64,000 bases of DNA from assembly GCF_016756595.1 (NCBI RefSeq), contig NZ_AP023260.1, positions 1-64,000 on the forward strand, read 5' to 3'. The position numbers were made by a program, and so were the translations under genes. Positions 1-9,366 of this stretch are shown in pieces. Position 1 is the stretch's first letter; each line of letters starts with the position of its first letter. Source of the stretch: Mesorhizobium sp. L-2-11 (lineage in GTDB: Bacteria; Pseudomonadota; Alphaproteobacteria; Rhizobiales; Rhizobiaceae). The notes beneath the pieces are model-generated. The model saw only the letters and a program-made list of their open reading frames with translations, did not search any database and was not told the origin of the DNA.

Positions 1-1066
1 CGCCATCGCGTAGCGCCTGCTGCAGCTCCTCGCCGACTGCTACCGACGGCACGAAGATCATCGCCTTCTGGCCGCGGAGCTGAGGCAGTCTGAGCAGAGT
101 AGCGATTTCTGTTGCCCTCTGTTCGGTCGCACACCTCCAACGGGCCAGCGCGATATTGGGACGGTCTACGTCCCGGACGAAAACTACGGCATCGTCAACA
201 CCAAGCGATGCCAGGATGCGTTCCTGCATCTCCCTTCCTGCCGTCGCAGTAAATGCGAGCACGGGTGGCGATCCCAATTTCTCCCTGACCTCACGTAGGC
301 GGCCGTATTCAGTTCGGAAATCGCGACCCCATTGGTCGACGCAATGGGCTTCGTCGACGACCAGGAATGTTGGCCTCGTTTGCTTGAGGCGCTGTCGTTC
401 TTCCTCGCTGCGGACGAAAAACCGCTCGGGTGCGAGATACAGCAATTTGATCGCGGATTGGCCGAGCAATGAAAACCGCGTTTGCTTCTCTTCTGTATTC
501 AGATCGCTATTGATGAAGGTGGCCGGAATCTTTTTGGTGAGTAGGTCTGATACCTGCTCCACCATCAGGGTCTTCAGCGGACTGACAACCATGGTGAGAC
601 CGCGACGGAGAACCGCAGGAAGTTGGAAGCAGAGCGTCTTGCCGGATCCGGTTGGGCTGACGACGAGAACGGATTTGCCCGATAGGGCAGCCAGAACGAT
701 CGGCAATTGCCCCTCGCGGAATCGATCCAACCCGAAGAGACGGAGAGCCGGGCCGAAATTCGCGACCGCTTCGGAGTTCTGACCGTCAGTATCCAGCCAT
801 CTGGCCAGCCTGACCGCCCATCTTTCGATAACCCTGCGTGCTAAGCCGCCTGCAAGATTTGGATGATGAGATGCGTGGCACCCATCGCAGAGGGTGACGA
901 GATTCGAGAGTTCGTCACTTCCGCCCATTGACCGCGGCAGGAGATGGTGAACATCAGCCTCGGCGGACTTCACAGGTGTCGAGCAGGCCACGCAGCGGTA
1001 GTTATCGCGTTTGAGAACCAGGACGCGAGTGACCTGCCATGCGCCTGCGTTCGTCGATTGGTCCAT
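1..1066 (-). CDS. HNH endonuclease-RecQ family helicase fusion, 3' end outside window
   Basis: The visible N-terminal ~355 residues hold two domains. Residues ~20-70 form an HNH nuclease module: a CVAC pair, then DVHHLLPRSMGG with the His-His pair, then LCDGCHASHH. From ~residue 110 a RecQ-type superfamily 2 helicase follows: Walker A PTGSGKT, motif II DEAHCVDQWG, motif III AFTATAG. The product should unwind and possibly nick DNA in the cytoplasm. The chosen ATG overlaps the stop of the upstream acetyltransferase gene (TAATG), suggesting translational coupling. An in-frame ATG at 1138 is an alternative start. The gene is last in a minus-strand run that begins with the graspetide-like genes, and it continues beyond base 1. 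The domain calls are direct motif reads; the link to the peptide operon is inference. Confidence 0.85.
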   Translation of the reverse strand, partial: MDQSTNAGAWQVTRVLVLKRDNYRCVACSTPVKSAEADVHHLLPRSMGGSDELSNLVTLCDGCHASHHPNLAGGLARRVIERWAVRLARWLDTDGQNSEAVANFGPALRLFGLDRFREGQLPIVLAALSGKSVLVVSPTGSGKTLCFQLPAVLRRGLTMVVSPLKTLMVEQVSDLLTKKIPATFINSDLNTEEKQTRFSLLGQSAIKLLYLAPERFFVRSEEERQRLKQTRPTFLVVDEAHCVDQWGRDFRTEYGRLREVREKLGSPPVLAFTATAGREMQERILASLGVDDAVVFVRDVDRPNIALARWRCATEQRATEIATLLRLPQLRGQKAMIFVPSVAVGEELQQALRDG

Positions 1067-1626
1067 TATCCGGTCATACCCCATGCCCCGTGCGGGAGGT
1101 GCGAAATGGGCGGGACGGACCAAACCAATGCGCTCCATTCTTGGCCGTTTTCAACGGGAAAGGCGAAGTCCAGTGCAGGTTGACGAACGAGTCCAAGGCG
1201 CTTCATTACAGCCTGTGACCGGAGGTTGTGTGTACTGGTGTAAGACACGATGCCCGTAATCCCGGCAACCCCGACAGCATGAATGAGCGCAGCCCCAGCG
1301 CTTTCCGTGGCGTAACAGCTTCCCCAAGCTTTTCGCTTGAATCGCCAACCAACCTCGAAATGTGGGCCAAGTGGATGATCCCCAGCCATACGCGGCATTA
1401 CACCTGCATATCCAAGAAAAACACCGTCGAGGCTCTCCGCGGCCCATCGGCCGACACCATATTCGCGCTGAGCAACACAATAGCGGTCGAACTTCAGCTT
1501 GCTTTCTGCTTCGTCGACTGGTCCGCCAAGGTCGGCCATGACCTCAGGATCGGTGTGCATCTCCGCGAATGCAAAGCGATGATCATCTCGCCAATATTGG
1601 AGCCGTGGGTGAGCTGTCTCAATCAT
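1066..1626 (-). CDS. GNAT family N-acetyltransferase (RimJ/RimL-like)
   Basis: This 186-residue protein has the length and layout of a GNAT enzyme, which moves an acetyl group from acetyl-CoA to an amine. The C-terminal stretch with NLRSQAVMKRLGL matches the family's motif B region (a conserved Asn, then a helix near the CoA). FEVGWRFKRKAWGSCYATE is the usual beta4/CoA-binding stretch. The gene lies 67 bp downstream of the membrane-protein gene on the same strand and its stop overlaps the start of the HNH-RecQ gene. In microviridin-type graspetide operons a GNAT enzyme (MvdB) acetylates the peptide after ATP-grasp cyclisation. That role here is an inference from neighbourhood only; it could act on another substrate. 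Confidence 0.8.
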   Translation of the reverse strand: MIETAHPRLQYWRDDHRFAFAEMHTDPEVMADLGGPVDEAESKLKFDRYCVAQREYGVGRWAAESLDGVFLGYAGVMPRMAGDHPLGPHFEVGWRFKRKAWGSCYATESAGAALIHAVGVAGITGIVSYTSTHNLRSQAVMKRLGLVRQPALDFAFPVENGQEWSALVWSVPPISHLPHGAWGMTG

Positions 1627-1693
1627 GGTTCACCTGACCTGGCCGACCTGAAAGCCGGGCAGCCGATCAGAACAACTGATCTCGTTGCACCTC

Positions 1694-2308
1694 TCACAAG
1701 AATTCCAACCTAGGAATCTGGGCGATCTTTGGAGGGTCAGGCGACTTAGATGGAGCGACAAAGCTGAGGGCCATAGCGACTGCAAAGAGAATGATGCCGT
1801 TTCGGATGAGGTCGATTGCAGCAGACGCTTCGTTTGCCCGTATCATATTGAGAACTTCGAAGCTGGCGGCAGCATCGTTTAATGTCTCTCGAGCGCCCTC
1901 CCCTCCCGTCGCGACCGCATTCATAAATTTCGCGCCATAACCGAATCTAGGCTTGGGTCGCAGGCCTCTGAATCCAATAATGGCTCCATATAGGAAGAAC
2001 ACCATCGACAGGAATAAAAGCGTAAGCACGGCGATCTTGATCGGCGACACCGCCAAGCCGTCGACAATCGTTTTTGCCACCGCTCCACCCACAGTCAGCG
2101 CAATAGACAACGACGCTGTAAGTCTCGATAGTTTGTCATCCAGTTCCTTTGCGCGCGTCCATTCGGAATCGATATACTTCTTAATGTCATCGTCACTGAG
2201 CGACGTAATATCCGCGAATGATTCGTGTGCATCGAGTGATTGAAGTCGCTTGGCTATACGCCGATTGACGAATGGCGTCCTAAACGCGTCGAAAAGAGCT
2301 CTGATCAC
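1694..2308 (-). CDS. Membrane protein of unknown function in the graspetide-like operon
   Basis: This 204-residue protein starts with GTG, which overlaps the TGA stop of the ATP-grasp gene (GTGA), so the two are probably translationally coupled. Two closely spaced hydrophobic segments (~residues 65-85 and 91-113) are followed by a soluble stretch and a third hydrophobic segment near 168-188. The N-terminal ~60 residues are charged and helical. No enzymatic motif is visible. It might anchor or export the modified peptide, or confer self-protection, but nothing in the sequence decides this. I do not recognise a named family. Confidence 0.6.
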   Translation of the reverse strand: MIRALFDAFRTPFVNRRIAKRLQSLDAHESFADITSLSDDDIKKYIDSEWTRAKELDDKLSRLTASLSIALTVGGAVAKTIVDGLAVSPIKIAVLTLLFLSMVFFLYGAIIGFRGLRPKPRFGYGAKFMNAVATGGEGARETLNDAAASFEVLNMIRANEASAAIDLIRNGIILFAVAMALSFVAPSKSPDPPKIAQIPRLEFL

Positions 2309-2505
2309 GTCCGCACCTCCGAAGCCAGTTCCAGGGCGATGGTCTCCGAGATTCCGCGACCGTCACGATCCAACCAACCCCACTCGCCAGTCGGGTTGAT
2401 TTCTATGAACCAGTATCGCCCTGCGGAGAGAGCCAAATCGATCGCAGCATATCTCAGCCCCAATATGCTCATCAGAGCCCGACAACGTCGTTCGATTGTA
2501 AGCGG

Positions 2506-4155
2506 TCAGCCGATAACGTCAGGCCTAAAGTTCCAAGGCATGAGCATTTCGATTTCGGATGCCGGCCAGCCTTGAGCGATGCGGGTCAAGGTCTGCGAGA
2601 GCCAGTCGAGCGGATCGACGCTGTTCATTTTGCAGGTTTGCAGCAAGGTGGCTACCGTCGCCCAGGTTCGTCCACCGCCGTGGCTGCCGGCGAATAGACT
2701 ATTCTTTCGCGTGATCGTCTGGGGCCTGATTGCACGCTCGACGATATTGGAGTCGATTTCGATGCGACCGTCCATCAGAAAGCGTTCCAGCGCCTCCCGC
2801 CGGGTGAGCGCGTAGCGGATCGCCTCGGCGGTCTTGGATTTTCCGGAGACCTTGCCCAGTTCCGCTTCCCATAGATCGAAGAGGCTCGCGACAATGGCCA
2901 CGGACTTTTCCTGACGTAGCGCGGCGCGGCTTCCGGCATCCTTGCCGCGGACCTCGTCCTCGACCTTCCACAATTCGGTCATGGCGATGATCGAATCCGT
3001 CGCGGCCTGCGAGACCCCGCTGATGTGCAGGTCGTAGAATTTGCGCCGCAGGTGAGCCCAGCACCCGGCGAGCCGGATTGTTTCATTGCTGCCGGCTTTG
3101 GCCCGTGCCTTGACCAGGTTGGTATAGGCCGAGTAGCCATCCACTTGCAGGATACCGCTGAATCCGGCGAGGTGGCGCGCCACGCAATCCGCACCTCTGC
3201 TGTCTTCAAAACGATAGGCAACCATTGGCGGACTGGTTCCGCCATAGGGTCGGTCATCCCGTGCGTAGGCCCACAACCAGGCTTTCGTGGTTTTCCCGGA
3301 ACCAGGGGCAAGGGTGGGCAAGGTCGTCTCGTCGGCGAAGACCCTTTCGCCCTCCTTGATGCGCTCCAGTATGTAATCAGCAAGCATCTGCAGCTCGAAG
3401 CCCAGATGCCCCATCCACTGCGCCATCAACGACCGGCTGATCTCGACGCCGTCGCGCAGATAGATCGCCTCCTGCCGATAAAGCGGGAGGCCGTCGGCGT
3501 ATTTGGAGACGGCGATATAGGCGAGCAGCCGCTCCGTCGGCAGCCCGCTTTCGATGATGTGCGCCGGCGCCAGAGCCTGGACCACGCCGTCACGGCCCCG
3601 GAAGGCGTATTTGGGACGGCGCGTGACGATGACCTGGAACTTCGGCGGCACGACGTCCAGCCGCTCGGATCGATCCTCGCCGATCAGAACCTTTTCAAGC
3701 CCCTCGCAGTCGGCCGGGATTTCCGGCTCGACGACCTCCTCGATGCGTTCGAGGTGGGCAGCAAAGCCCTTGCGCGGACGCGGGGCGCGCTTCGGCTTGT
3801 TCCCGACCGCGCGGTCGAGTTCGCTCCGGATTTCCGAAAGGCCGGTCTCGACCTCTTCGAAGGCAAAGGAGGCCTGCTCGTCGTCGATGGCCAGGCGTAG
3901 CCGCTCGGAACGCGTGCCATGTTGCGTGCGCTGTAAAACTTTCAGGATTGACGTGAGATTGGCGATCCGCTCGCTGGCGCTTTTCTCGACAGCTTTCAGC
4001 CGGGCGACCTCCGCCTCAGATGCTGCGATCCGAGCGTCGGCGACTGCGATCCGGGCCTCGCTTGCAGCCTGCTCGCGAGCCATGGAAAGGATCATCGCCT
4101 TCAGCGCATCAACGTCGTCGGGAAGGGCAAGACCCGGTAGAACCATGGCAAGCAA
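2506..4155 (-). CDS. tnpC: IS66 transposase TnpC (copy A)
   Basis: This 549-residue protein is the DDE transposase of IS66. An N-terminal coiled coil (~residues 20-75, rich in Ala/Glu/Arg) precedes the zinc-finger-like and catalytic regions. Typical catalytic-core motifs are visible, such as VFADETTLP, LQVDGYSAYTNL, CWAHLRRKFYD and, near the C terminus, DSNIVERAIRP and FAGSHGGG. It is intact, and its stop lies close to the left terminus of the element. It acts with TnpA and TnpB encoded just upstream. Confidence 0.95.
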   Translation of the reverse strand: MLAMVLPGLALPDDVDALKAMILSMAREQAASEARIAVADARIAASEAEVARLKAVEKSASERIANLTSILKVLQRTQHGTRSERLRLAIDDEQASFAFEEVETGLSEIRSELDRAVGNKPKRAPRPRKGFAAHLERIEEVVEPEIPADCEGLEKVLIGEDRSERLDVVPPKFQVIVTRRPKYAFRGRDGVVQALAPAHIIESGLPTERLLAYIAVSKYADGLPLYRQEAIYLRDGVEISRSLMAQWMGHLGFELQMLADYILERIKEGERVFADETTLPTLAPGSGKTTKAWLWAYARDDRPYGGTSPPMVAYRFEDSRGADCVARHLAGFSGILQVDGYSAYTNLVKARAKAGSNETIRLAGCWAHLRRKFYDLHISGVSQAATDSIIAMTELWKVEDEVRGKDAGSRAALRQEKSVAIVASLFDLWEAELGKVSGKSKTAEAIRYALTRREALERFLMDGRIEIDSNIVERAIRPQTITRKNSLFAGSHGGGRTWATVATLLQTCKMNSVDPLDWLSQTLTRIAQGWPASEIEMLMPWNFRPDVIG

Positions 4156-4222
4156 CAGAGCACAAAAACAGCCGCTTTCCCAACCGTTCCAGCCGCATGA
4201 TTCATCTTGCCGCAGGCCGGTT

Positions 4223-4567
4223 TCAGCCCGTCGATAACGGCCGCCTGACCCTGGCCGGACGAATCTTTTTCCAGTCCAGTCCGGCCAGAAGCGCCATCAA
4301 CTGGGCGTGGTCGAGACGCATGCGCGCGGCCGATATCCCCGGCCAGCAGAAGCTGTGATCTTCCAGAGTCTTCGAATAAAGACAAACCCCGCTGCCGTCC
4401 CACCACACGATGCGAACCCGGTCCGCACGCTTCGAACGGAATACGTGAAGTGCCCCCGAGAATGGGTCCAGGCCGCCATCCCTGACCAGCGCCATCAAAG
4501 ATGCCGCGCCCTTGCGGAAGTCGACCGGCTGGCACGACACGTAAACCACCACACCGGAAGCGATCAT
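4223..4567 (-). CDS. tnpB: IS66 accessory protein TnpB (copy A)
   Basis: This 114-residue protein has the IS66 Orf2/TnpB signature: a VYVSCQPVDFRKG start region and LHVFRSKRADRVRIVWWDGSG in the middle. It is required with TnpA and TnpC for IS66 transposition, although its biochemical role is not well defined. It overlaps tnpA by 4 bp, so the two are probably translationally coupled. Confidence 0.93.
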   Translation of the reverse strand: MIASGVVVYVSCQPVDFRKGAASLMALVRDGGLDPFSGALHVFRSKRADRVRIVWWDGSGVCLYSKTLEDHSFCWPGISAARMRLDHAQLMALLAGLDWKKIRPARVRRPLSTG

Positions 4568-4971
4568 GCCTTACGAACCGCGCGGATGATCCTCGCCAGG
4601 CGATCGGGATCGACATCGCCGCCGGCGCGCACCACTGCGTCGCCAATGACGATTTCCACCGTGTCGCTGCCCACCGCTTCAAAGCGCGTGAACTTCGCCG
4701 GCTTGCTCGCTCCCTCCGTCAGTGGCGCAACCATGCCCGACGAAAGCGCCTTGCGGCGCCACGCATAGAGCTGCGAGGGGTCCAGCCCCTCGGAACGCGC
4801 AACCGCCGAGACATTGCCCCCTGGCGAGAACGCTTCGGCGACAAGCCGTGCCTTCTCTTCGTCCGACCGATGGCGCGGCTTGCGTCGGGACGGCACAGGC
4901 TCCGCCGTCAAAATCTCGAATGTTCGATGATGGCTCATACTGTCGCTCATAGGATTCTCCGCATGATTCAT
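4564..4971 (-). CDS. tnpA: IS66 accessory protein TnpA (copy A)
   Basis: This 135-residue first gene of IS66 contains a Hin/IS3 OrfA-like helix-turn-helix: KARLVAEAFSPGGNVSAVAR followed by GLDPSQLYAWRRK. It presumably binds the element ends. It is intact, and its stop overlaps the start of tnpB. Confidence 0.92.
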   Translation of the reverse strand: MNHAENPMSDSMSHHRTFEILTAEPVPSRRKPRHRSDEEKARLVAEAFSPGGNVSAVARSEGLDPSQLYAWRRKALSSGMVAPLTEGASKPAKFTRFEAVGSDTVEIVIGDAVVRAGGDVDPDRLARIIRAVRKA

Positions 4972-5804
4972 GCTGAAAATGAGCGATCAACCGCCTGCAC
5001 GCTACGTGGGGACGCCTACGCGCTTACGTTCGATTTCGGCTGGAAGTTGGTGCTCTTTGTAGATGAGTTCTGCCTTTGGCCGTAAACGCCAGTCACCCTC
5101 AACTCCACCTTCATCAGTTTCTACTGTGCTGCACCAAACGTGTTCGCCGATCAATGTCACCCGGAGATCCAGCTTCGGCGACAGGAGCGCCTGGCAGGTA
5201 ACAGGAACCGCTTGAAAGTCCATGTCGATGCAATCGGACCAATCGGTAAGGATGGTATATCCGAAATGTTGACGACTGCCCTCCGATAGAAGAACGGTAT
5301 CGACGCTCTTGATCGCCAATTTCTGTCCCAAGAGTCCAGGAACGTCGGCGGTTTTGTCATTTGTGACAAGCGATTCAGGCACGTCGAAACCGAGCTTGTA
5401 GGCCACCCGCAGCTGATACGGCTTTGATTCCGCGCGATACGTGGCGGCAGGATCATTGAACCAACGGGCTTCATCAAAAAGCATCAGCCCACGCATTGCT
5501 GCAGACCATTGGGAACGATCGAGTTGCTCCTCGACCGTCAGCACTCTCCCTGGCGTGTTTCGGAGAAACGTTGGCTGCCGCCACCATACCGATCTAAGTT
5601 TGGCCCCTACGTGCCATACATGGTCGGCATGGCGGCAAGTAAGGCGTGCCCTCAAAGGATCTATTTGAAGTCCGAGGTCCGGCAATTGTTCTCTGTTCAA
5701 CCGCAGAAATTGCACACCCCTCGCCGAAAGATGATGGCAGATGCGATCGGTGGAAAGATCCGCCAAGCTCGATAAGAGCAGTACATCCACCTCACTTGCC
5801 AAAC

Positions 5805-5993
5805 TTATTCCCCTTTTTGGTCTTCTCCGGTTTCGAGGTCGTTTTTCTTGGTTACGGCGCTGTTCCCATCCTGGAAAGCTACCAATCCCTTATGGTTGCG
5901 CCAGACCCCCGCCATAAAATCATAGGTGGCATCCTTCGGCTGTCCGTTTCCGTTTGCTTGGCATTTCTTCGCCTTGGCTTGCAAAATATGCAT
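5805..5993 (-). CDS. Small ORF, candidate graspetide precursor peptide
   Basis: This 62-residue peptide is encoded immediately upstream of the ATP-grasp ligase; only 2 nt separate its stop from the ligase TTG start. The C-terminal third is dense in the residues that graspetide ligases cross-link (Thr/Lys donors and Asp/Glu acceptors): TKKNDLETGEDQKGE. The first ~35 residues could be the leader. No signal peptide is evident. A precursor gene directly before the ligase is the usual arrangement for this RiPP class. The assignment is inferred from position and composition, not from a known precursor family. It may no longer be matured because the ligase gene is interrupted. Confidence 0.55.
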   Translation of the reverse strand: MHILQAKAKKCQANGNGQPKDATYDFMAGVWRNHKGLVAFQDGNSAVTKKNDLETGEDQKGE

Positions 5994-6190
5994 CAGAATC
6001 GTCCTTACTTTGGAAAGTCATTTTAAACACGGTAAAAGATCAAGTGCGGTATACGATAACCGAAACCGATGGACACACAAGTTCTTAAGGTCGGTCATTC
6101 AGCGACCTTCCTATCTGTACAAGATGGCTGCCGACGAAGCCGAATCAAGGCATTTCCCACCGAGCCTCGCCACGACCCATCCTGAATATA

Positions 6191-6233
6191 GGCCCAGTCG
6201 GCCCGAAGCTGCGATTTTGGCCAAGTGAAGAAC
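6191..6233 (+). repeat. Tn3-family left terminal inverted repeat
   Basis: The 43-bp repeat begins GGCCCAGTCGGCCCGAAGCT and ends CCAAGTGAAGAAC. The reverse complement of 10252-10294 matches it at 42 of 43 positions. Confidence 0.92.
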
Positions 6234-6312
6234 GTTGTGGGAACCCCGCGGTGGTAGTTGACGGCTGACCTGGCGAGGAATGACGGTCCGCTCCGGCAAA
6301 CGGAGTGGAACT

Positions 6313-9222
6313 ATGAGTTTTGGTCTTTCGAGTGGGGATCGGGTCGAGCGCTGGAGCCTGAACTCTTCCGACATTGCTTTTGTGAACGGCATTCCGGAGC
6401 TGGCGCGGCTGGGGTTTGCGGTTCAGCTTAGGTTCTTCGCCTCGCACGGCTTCTTTGTGCAGGATCACGCGGCGATTCCCCCTGATGGCGTTTTGTATCT
6501 GGCCGAGCAGCTCGACCTCCAAGCGGAAGCTGTAAACCACTATGATTTCTCCGGTCGGACCGCCCGCCGACATTGCGCGGAGATTCTGCGGCATCTCGGC
6601 TTTCGGCGTCTGAAGCGGGAAGATCGAGAGCAACTGACATCGTGGATCGCTGGTGAACTGTGCCCAACCGGGCAGTCGATTGGCGCCATGCTTGAGCATG
6701 TTTTCCTGTGGTGCCTGGACAGGCATATTTACGGACCTTCACGCAAGGAACTGGAGCGTCTGGTACGCTCGCAACGGCAGCACTATCTGGATAGCTGGCT
6801 GAGCGGAGTGCACGACCGGCTTTCAGCAAGCACGGTCGCTTTGCTGGAGGCTTCAATTGCCGAGCCGGATGGTCAGACCGGGTTCAATACGATGAAAGGC
6901 GACGCTGGCCAGGCGTCGCTCGACAACATCCTCAGCATGACGGCGAAGCTCGCCTTCATCCAGAAACTCAATCTGCCGCGGGACCTTCTCTCGGTGGCCG
7001 GAAAGGCTTGGGTAGAACAGGTTGTTCGTCGGGTCGGCGGCGAAAAGGCCTCGGAGATGCGCCGGCATGCACCTGCGCGGCAGATCGGACTGTATGCGGT
7101 TTATCTTTTTTCCCGCGAGGCGCAGCTGACGGATGCGATGGTCGATCTTCTGATCGAGACGGTCCACAAAATCGGCACACGCTCGAAACGCAAGGTCGTG
7201 GGTGATATCGCAAAGGATATTGAGCGGGTCTATGGAAAGGAACGGCTGCTGGTCGAGATCGCCAGCGCTTCGATCGAGGAGCCGTCCGGGCGCGTCTGCG
7301 ATGTGATTTTCCCTATTGTCGGCAAGGACAAGCTGGCGGCGATCGTCAAGGAGAGCCAGGCGAAAGGGGCGCTCGATCGGCGTATATATAAGGTGATGCG
7401 GTCATCCTGGGCCAATCATTACCGGCGCATGTTGCCTGACTTGCTCTCGGTTCTGGAATTCCGGTCGAACAACACGGTGTGGCGTCCGGTGCTTGCAGCG
7501 CTCGACTGGATTCGGAGCAAGATAGATGACGGTTGCCGGTTCGTACCGGCGAAGGACATTCCGATCGATGAGGTTGTTCCCGCCAGGTGGCGCAGTTCCG
7601 TCATCGATGACGATGGCCGAGTAAACCGGATCAGCTACGAGCTTTGTGTCCTCACCCAGTTGCGCGATCGCATTCGCTCCAAGGAGATCTGGGTCGTTGG
7701 CGCGGACCGTTACCGAAACCCGGATGACGATCTGCCCAAGGACTTCGGTATCCGGCGCGATGCCTACTATTCCGGCCTCGACCTGACGCCGGACGCGAGG
7801 GAATTTACCTCAGCCGTTCGTGCGGAGCTTGAGCGGGAGCTGTTGCTTCTGAACGAAACGATTCCACAAAATGACAAGGTCCGACTGCTGTGGCGCGGCG
7901 AAAACCGTATCTCGATCACGCCATTCAAACCTTCGCCAGAACCCAAGGGGCTCGATGCGATCAAAGGCGAGATCGGCGGGCGCTGGCCGATGACCGGGCT
8001 GCTCGACGTGCTGAAGGAGACTGCACTCGACACCGGTCTGTTGGAGGCCTTCGAAACATCAGCGTCGAGAGTTTCCCTGTCGAGGGGGATGCTGGATCGA
8101 CGGCTTCTGTTGTGCCTCTATGCTCTCGGCACGAATGCCGGGCTCAAGCGGGTCGCGGGAGCGACGCCAGATGTGAGCTACGAGGAATTGCTGCATGTTC
8201 ATCGTCGTTTCATCCATGTACCGGCTCTGAGAGAGGCCTGCGCACGGGTCGCGAACGCGACGCTGGCGATCCGCAACGCAGCCGTTTGGGGTGATGCAGG
8301 CACGGCCTGTGCATCCGATTCCACGAAGTTCGGCGCGTGGGACCGCAATCTCATGACGGAATGGCATGCCCGCTATGGTGGGCGCGGCGTCATGATCTAC
8401 TGGCACGTCGAGAAACGCGCGACCTGTGTCTATTCCCAGCTCAAGCGGTGCTCGTCTTCGGAAGTCGCTTCCATGATCGAAGGCGTTCTCCGCCATTGTA
8501 CCGATATGGAAATCCAGCGCCAGTATGTCGACAGCCATGGTCAGAGCGCCGTCGGCTTCGCGTTTTGCCGCCTTCTCGGGTTCGAGCTCGCGCCGCGCCT
8601 GAAAGCAATTGCCCGCCAGAAGCTGGCGGTCCCAGAAGCGACGATACGTGCGCGATTGCCGAACCTCCTGCCGATTCTTTCCGGAGCGATCAGTTGGGAT
8701 GAGATCGAGCAGCAGTATGACGAGATGGTCAAATACACCGCCGCGATGCAGACGAGAACGGCGGACCCGGAGGCGATCCTGCGCCGCTTTGCCCGTGCCG
8801 AAGTAATGCACCCGACCTACAAGGCGCTGAGCGAGCTCGGCCGAGCGGTCAAGACCATATTCCTGTGCCGCTATCTTCGGCAGGAGACGTTCCGCCGGGA
8901 AATCCACGAGGGGCTGAATGTCGTTGAGAACTGGAACAGTGCCAACGGTTTCGTGTTCTTCGGCAAGGGTGGCGAGATTGCCACCAACCGGCTCGACGAG
9001 CAGGAGATCTCCGCCCTCGCGCTGCATTTGCTGCAGGCGTCGCTTGTCTATGTGAACACCCGTATGCTTCAGACCGTTCTGGTGGAGCCGAAATGGGCGG
9101 GCCGGATGACGCCGGAAGATTATCGCGGCCTCACGCCGCTGATCTACAGTCACGTCAATCCTTACGGTCGATTTGACCTCGACCTGAATAGTCGGATTGA
9201 TTTTGGCCGGCTAGCGGCATGA
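6313..9222 (+). CDS. tnpA: Tn3-family transposase TnpA
   Basis: This 969-residue protein has typical Tn3-family length. The N-terminal part is the DUF4158-type DNA-binding region ([14 protein letters not shown] onward). The C-terminal catalytic domain shows the DDE arrangement: [17 protein letters not shown] and the Glu-containing stretch [12 protein letters not shown], followed by [10 protein letters not shown] and [10 protein letters not shown]. It catalyses replicative transposition by cointegrate formation. The start at 6313 has a GGAG element 7 nt upstream; an in-frame ATG at 6280 is less well spaced. The gene appears intact. Confidence 0.95.
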   Translation: MSFGLSSGDRVERWSLNSSDIAFVNGIPELARLGFAVQLRFFASHGFFVQDHAAIPPDGVLYLAEQLDLQAEAVNHYDFSGRTARRHCAEILRHLGFRRLKREDREQLTSWIAGELCPTGQSIGAMLEHVFLWCLDRHIYGPSRKELERLVRSQRQHYLDSWLSGVHDRLSASTVALLEASIAEPDGQTGFNTMKGDAGQASLDNILSMTAKLAFIQKLNLPRDLLSVAGKAWVEQVVRRVGGEKASEMRRHAPARQIGLYAVYLFSREAQLTDAMVDLLIETVHKIGTRSKRKVVGDIAKDIERVYGKERLLVEIASASIEEPSGRVCDVIFPIVGKDKLAAIVKESQAKGALDRRIYKVMRSSWANHYRRMLPDLLSVLEFRSNNTVWRPVLAALDWIRSKIDDGCRFVPAKDIPIDEVVPARWRSSVIDDDGRVNRISYELCVLTQLRDRIRSKEIWVVGADRYRNPDDDLPKDFGIRRDAYYSGLDLTPDAREFTSAVRAELERELLLLNETIPQNDKVRLLWRGENRISITPFKPSPEPKGLDAIKGEIGGRWPMTGLLDVLKETALDTGLLEAFETSASRVSLSRGMLDRRLLLCLYALGTNAGLKRVAGATPDVSYEELLHVHRRFIHVPALREACARVANATLAIRNAAVWGDAGTACASDSTKFGAWDRNLMTEWHARYGGRGVMIYWHVEKRATCVYSQLKRCSSSEVASMIEGVLRHCTDMEIQRQYVDSHGQSAVGFAFCRLLGFELAPRLKAIARQKLAVPEATIRARLPNLLPILSGAISWDEIEQQYDEMVKYTAAMQTRTADPEAILRRFARAEVMHPTYKALSELGRAVKTIFLCRYLRQETFRREIHEGLNVVENWNSANGFVFFGKGGEIATNRLDEQEISALALHLLQASLVYVNTRMLQTVLVEPKWAGRMTPEDYRGLTPLIYSHVNPYGRFDLDLNSRIDFGRLAA

Positions 9223-9235
9223 CCGAGGCAATCCC

Positions 9236-9364
9236 ACCCATCACATTTGGGTGCACCTCAGCGTGACGATCGAAAGTGACGTATGCTGCATGTCACAAAA
9301 GGGTGGATTCGTCAGCAATGTGACGATACAAGGAAGAAGCCACCCTAATGTGACGGATTCGCCC
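9236..9364 (+). promoter_or_regulatory. Putative res (resolution) site
   Basis: The tnpA-resolvase intergenic region holds several related half-sites: TCACATTTGGGTG near 9240, GTCACAAAAGGGTGG near 9291 and the inverted CCACCCTAATGTGAC near 9340, with extra GTGACG motifs between them. This arrangement of resolvase-binding sites just upstream of tnpR is typical of Tn3-family cointegrate resolution. Confidence 0.7.
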
Positions 9365-9366
9365 GT

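Larger units (their letters stand above)
2498..5027 (-). mobile_element. IS66-family insertion sequence, copy A
   Basis: This 2530-bp element has GTAAGCG at the left end and CGCTTAC at the right, the IS66-type terminus. It is flanked by the perfect 8-bp duplication GTTCGATT (2490-2497 and 5028-5035), the duplication length typical of the family. It contains tnpA, tnpB and tnpC on the minus strand and interrupts the ATP-grasp gene. A second copy with the same length and ORFs lies at 25990-28519. Confidence 0.97.
2305..5802 (-). pseudogene. ATP-grasp graspetide ligase (MvdC/MvdD-like) split by IS66
   Basis: The two coding pieces are 5802-5028 and 2489-2305. Removing the IS66 copy and one 8-bp target duplicate joins them in frame into 319 residues, the usual length for a graspetide ATP-grasp ligase. 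The N-terminal piece (TTG start, 2 nt after the precursor-like gene stop) carries the pre-ATP-grasp fold and central ATP-grasp regions, for example LAIKSVDTVLLSEGSR. The C-terminal piece has the Mg-ATP motif WFIEINPTGEWGWL. Enzymes of this family form side-chain ester or amide links between Asp/Glu and Thr/Ser/Lys of a precursor peptide. The insertion separates the essential C-terminal metal ligands, so this copy should be inactive. Its stop overlaps the membrane-protein start. Confidence 0.85.

Noticed and set aside
2579..4358. Several long plus-strand ORFs across both IS66 copies
   Set aside because: They lie opposite the well-supported tnpC/tnpB genes and show only the repeated composition expected of antisense shadows.
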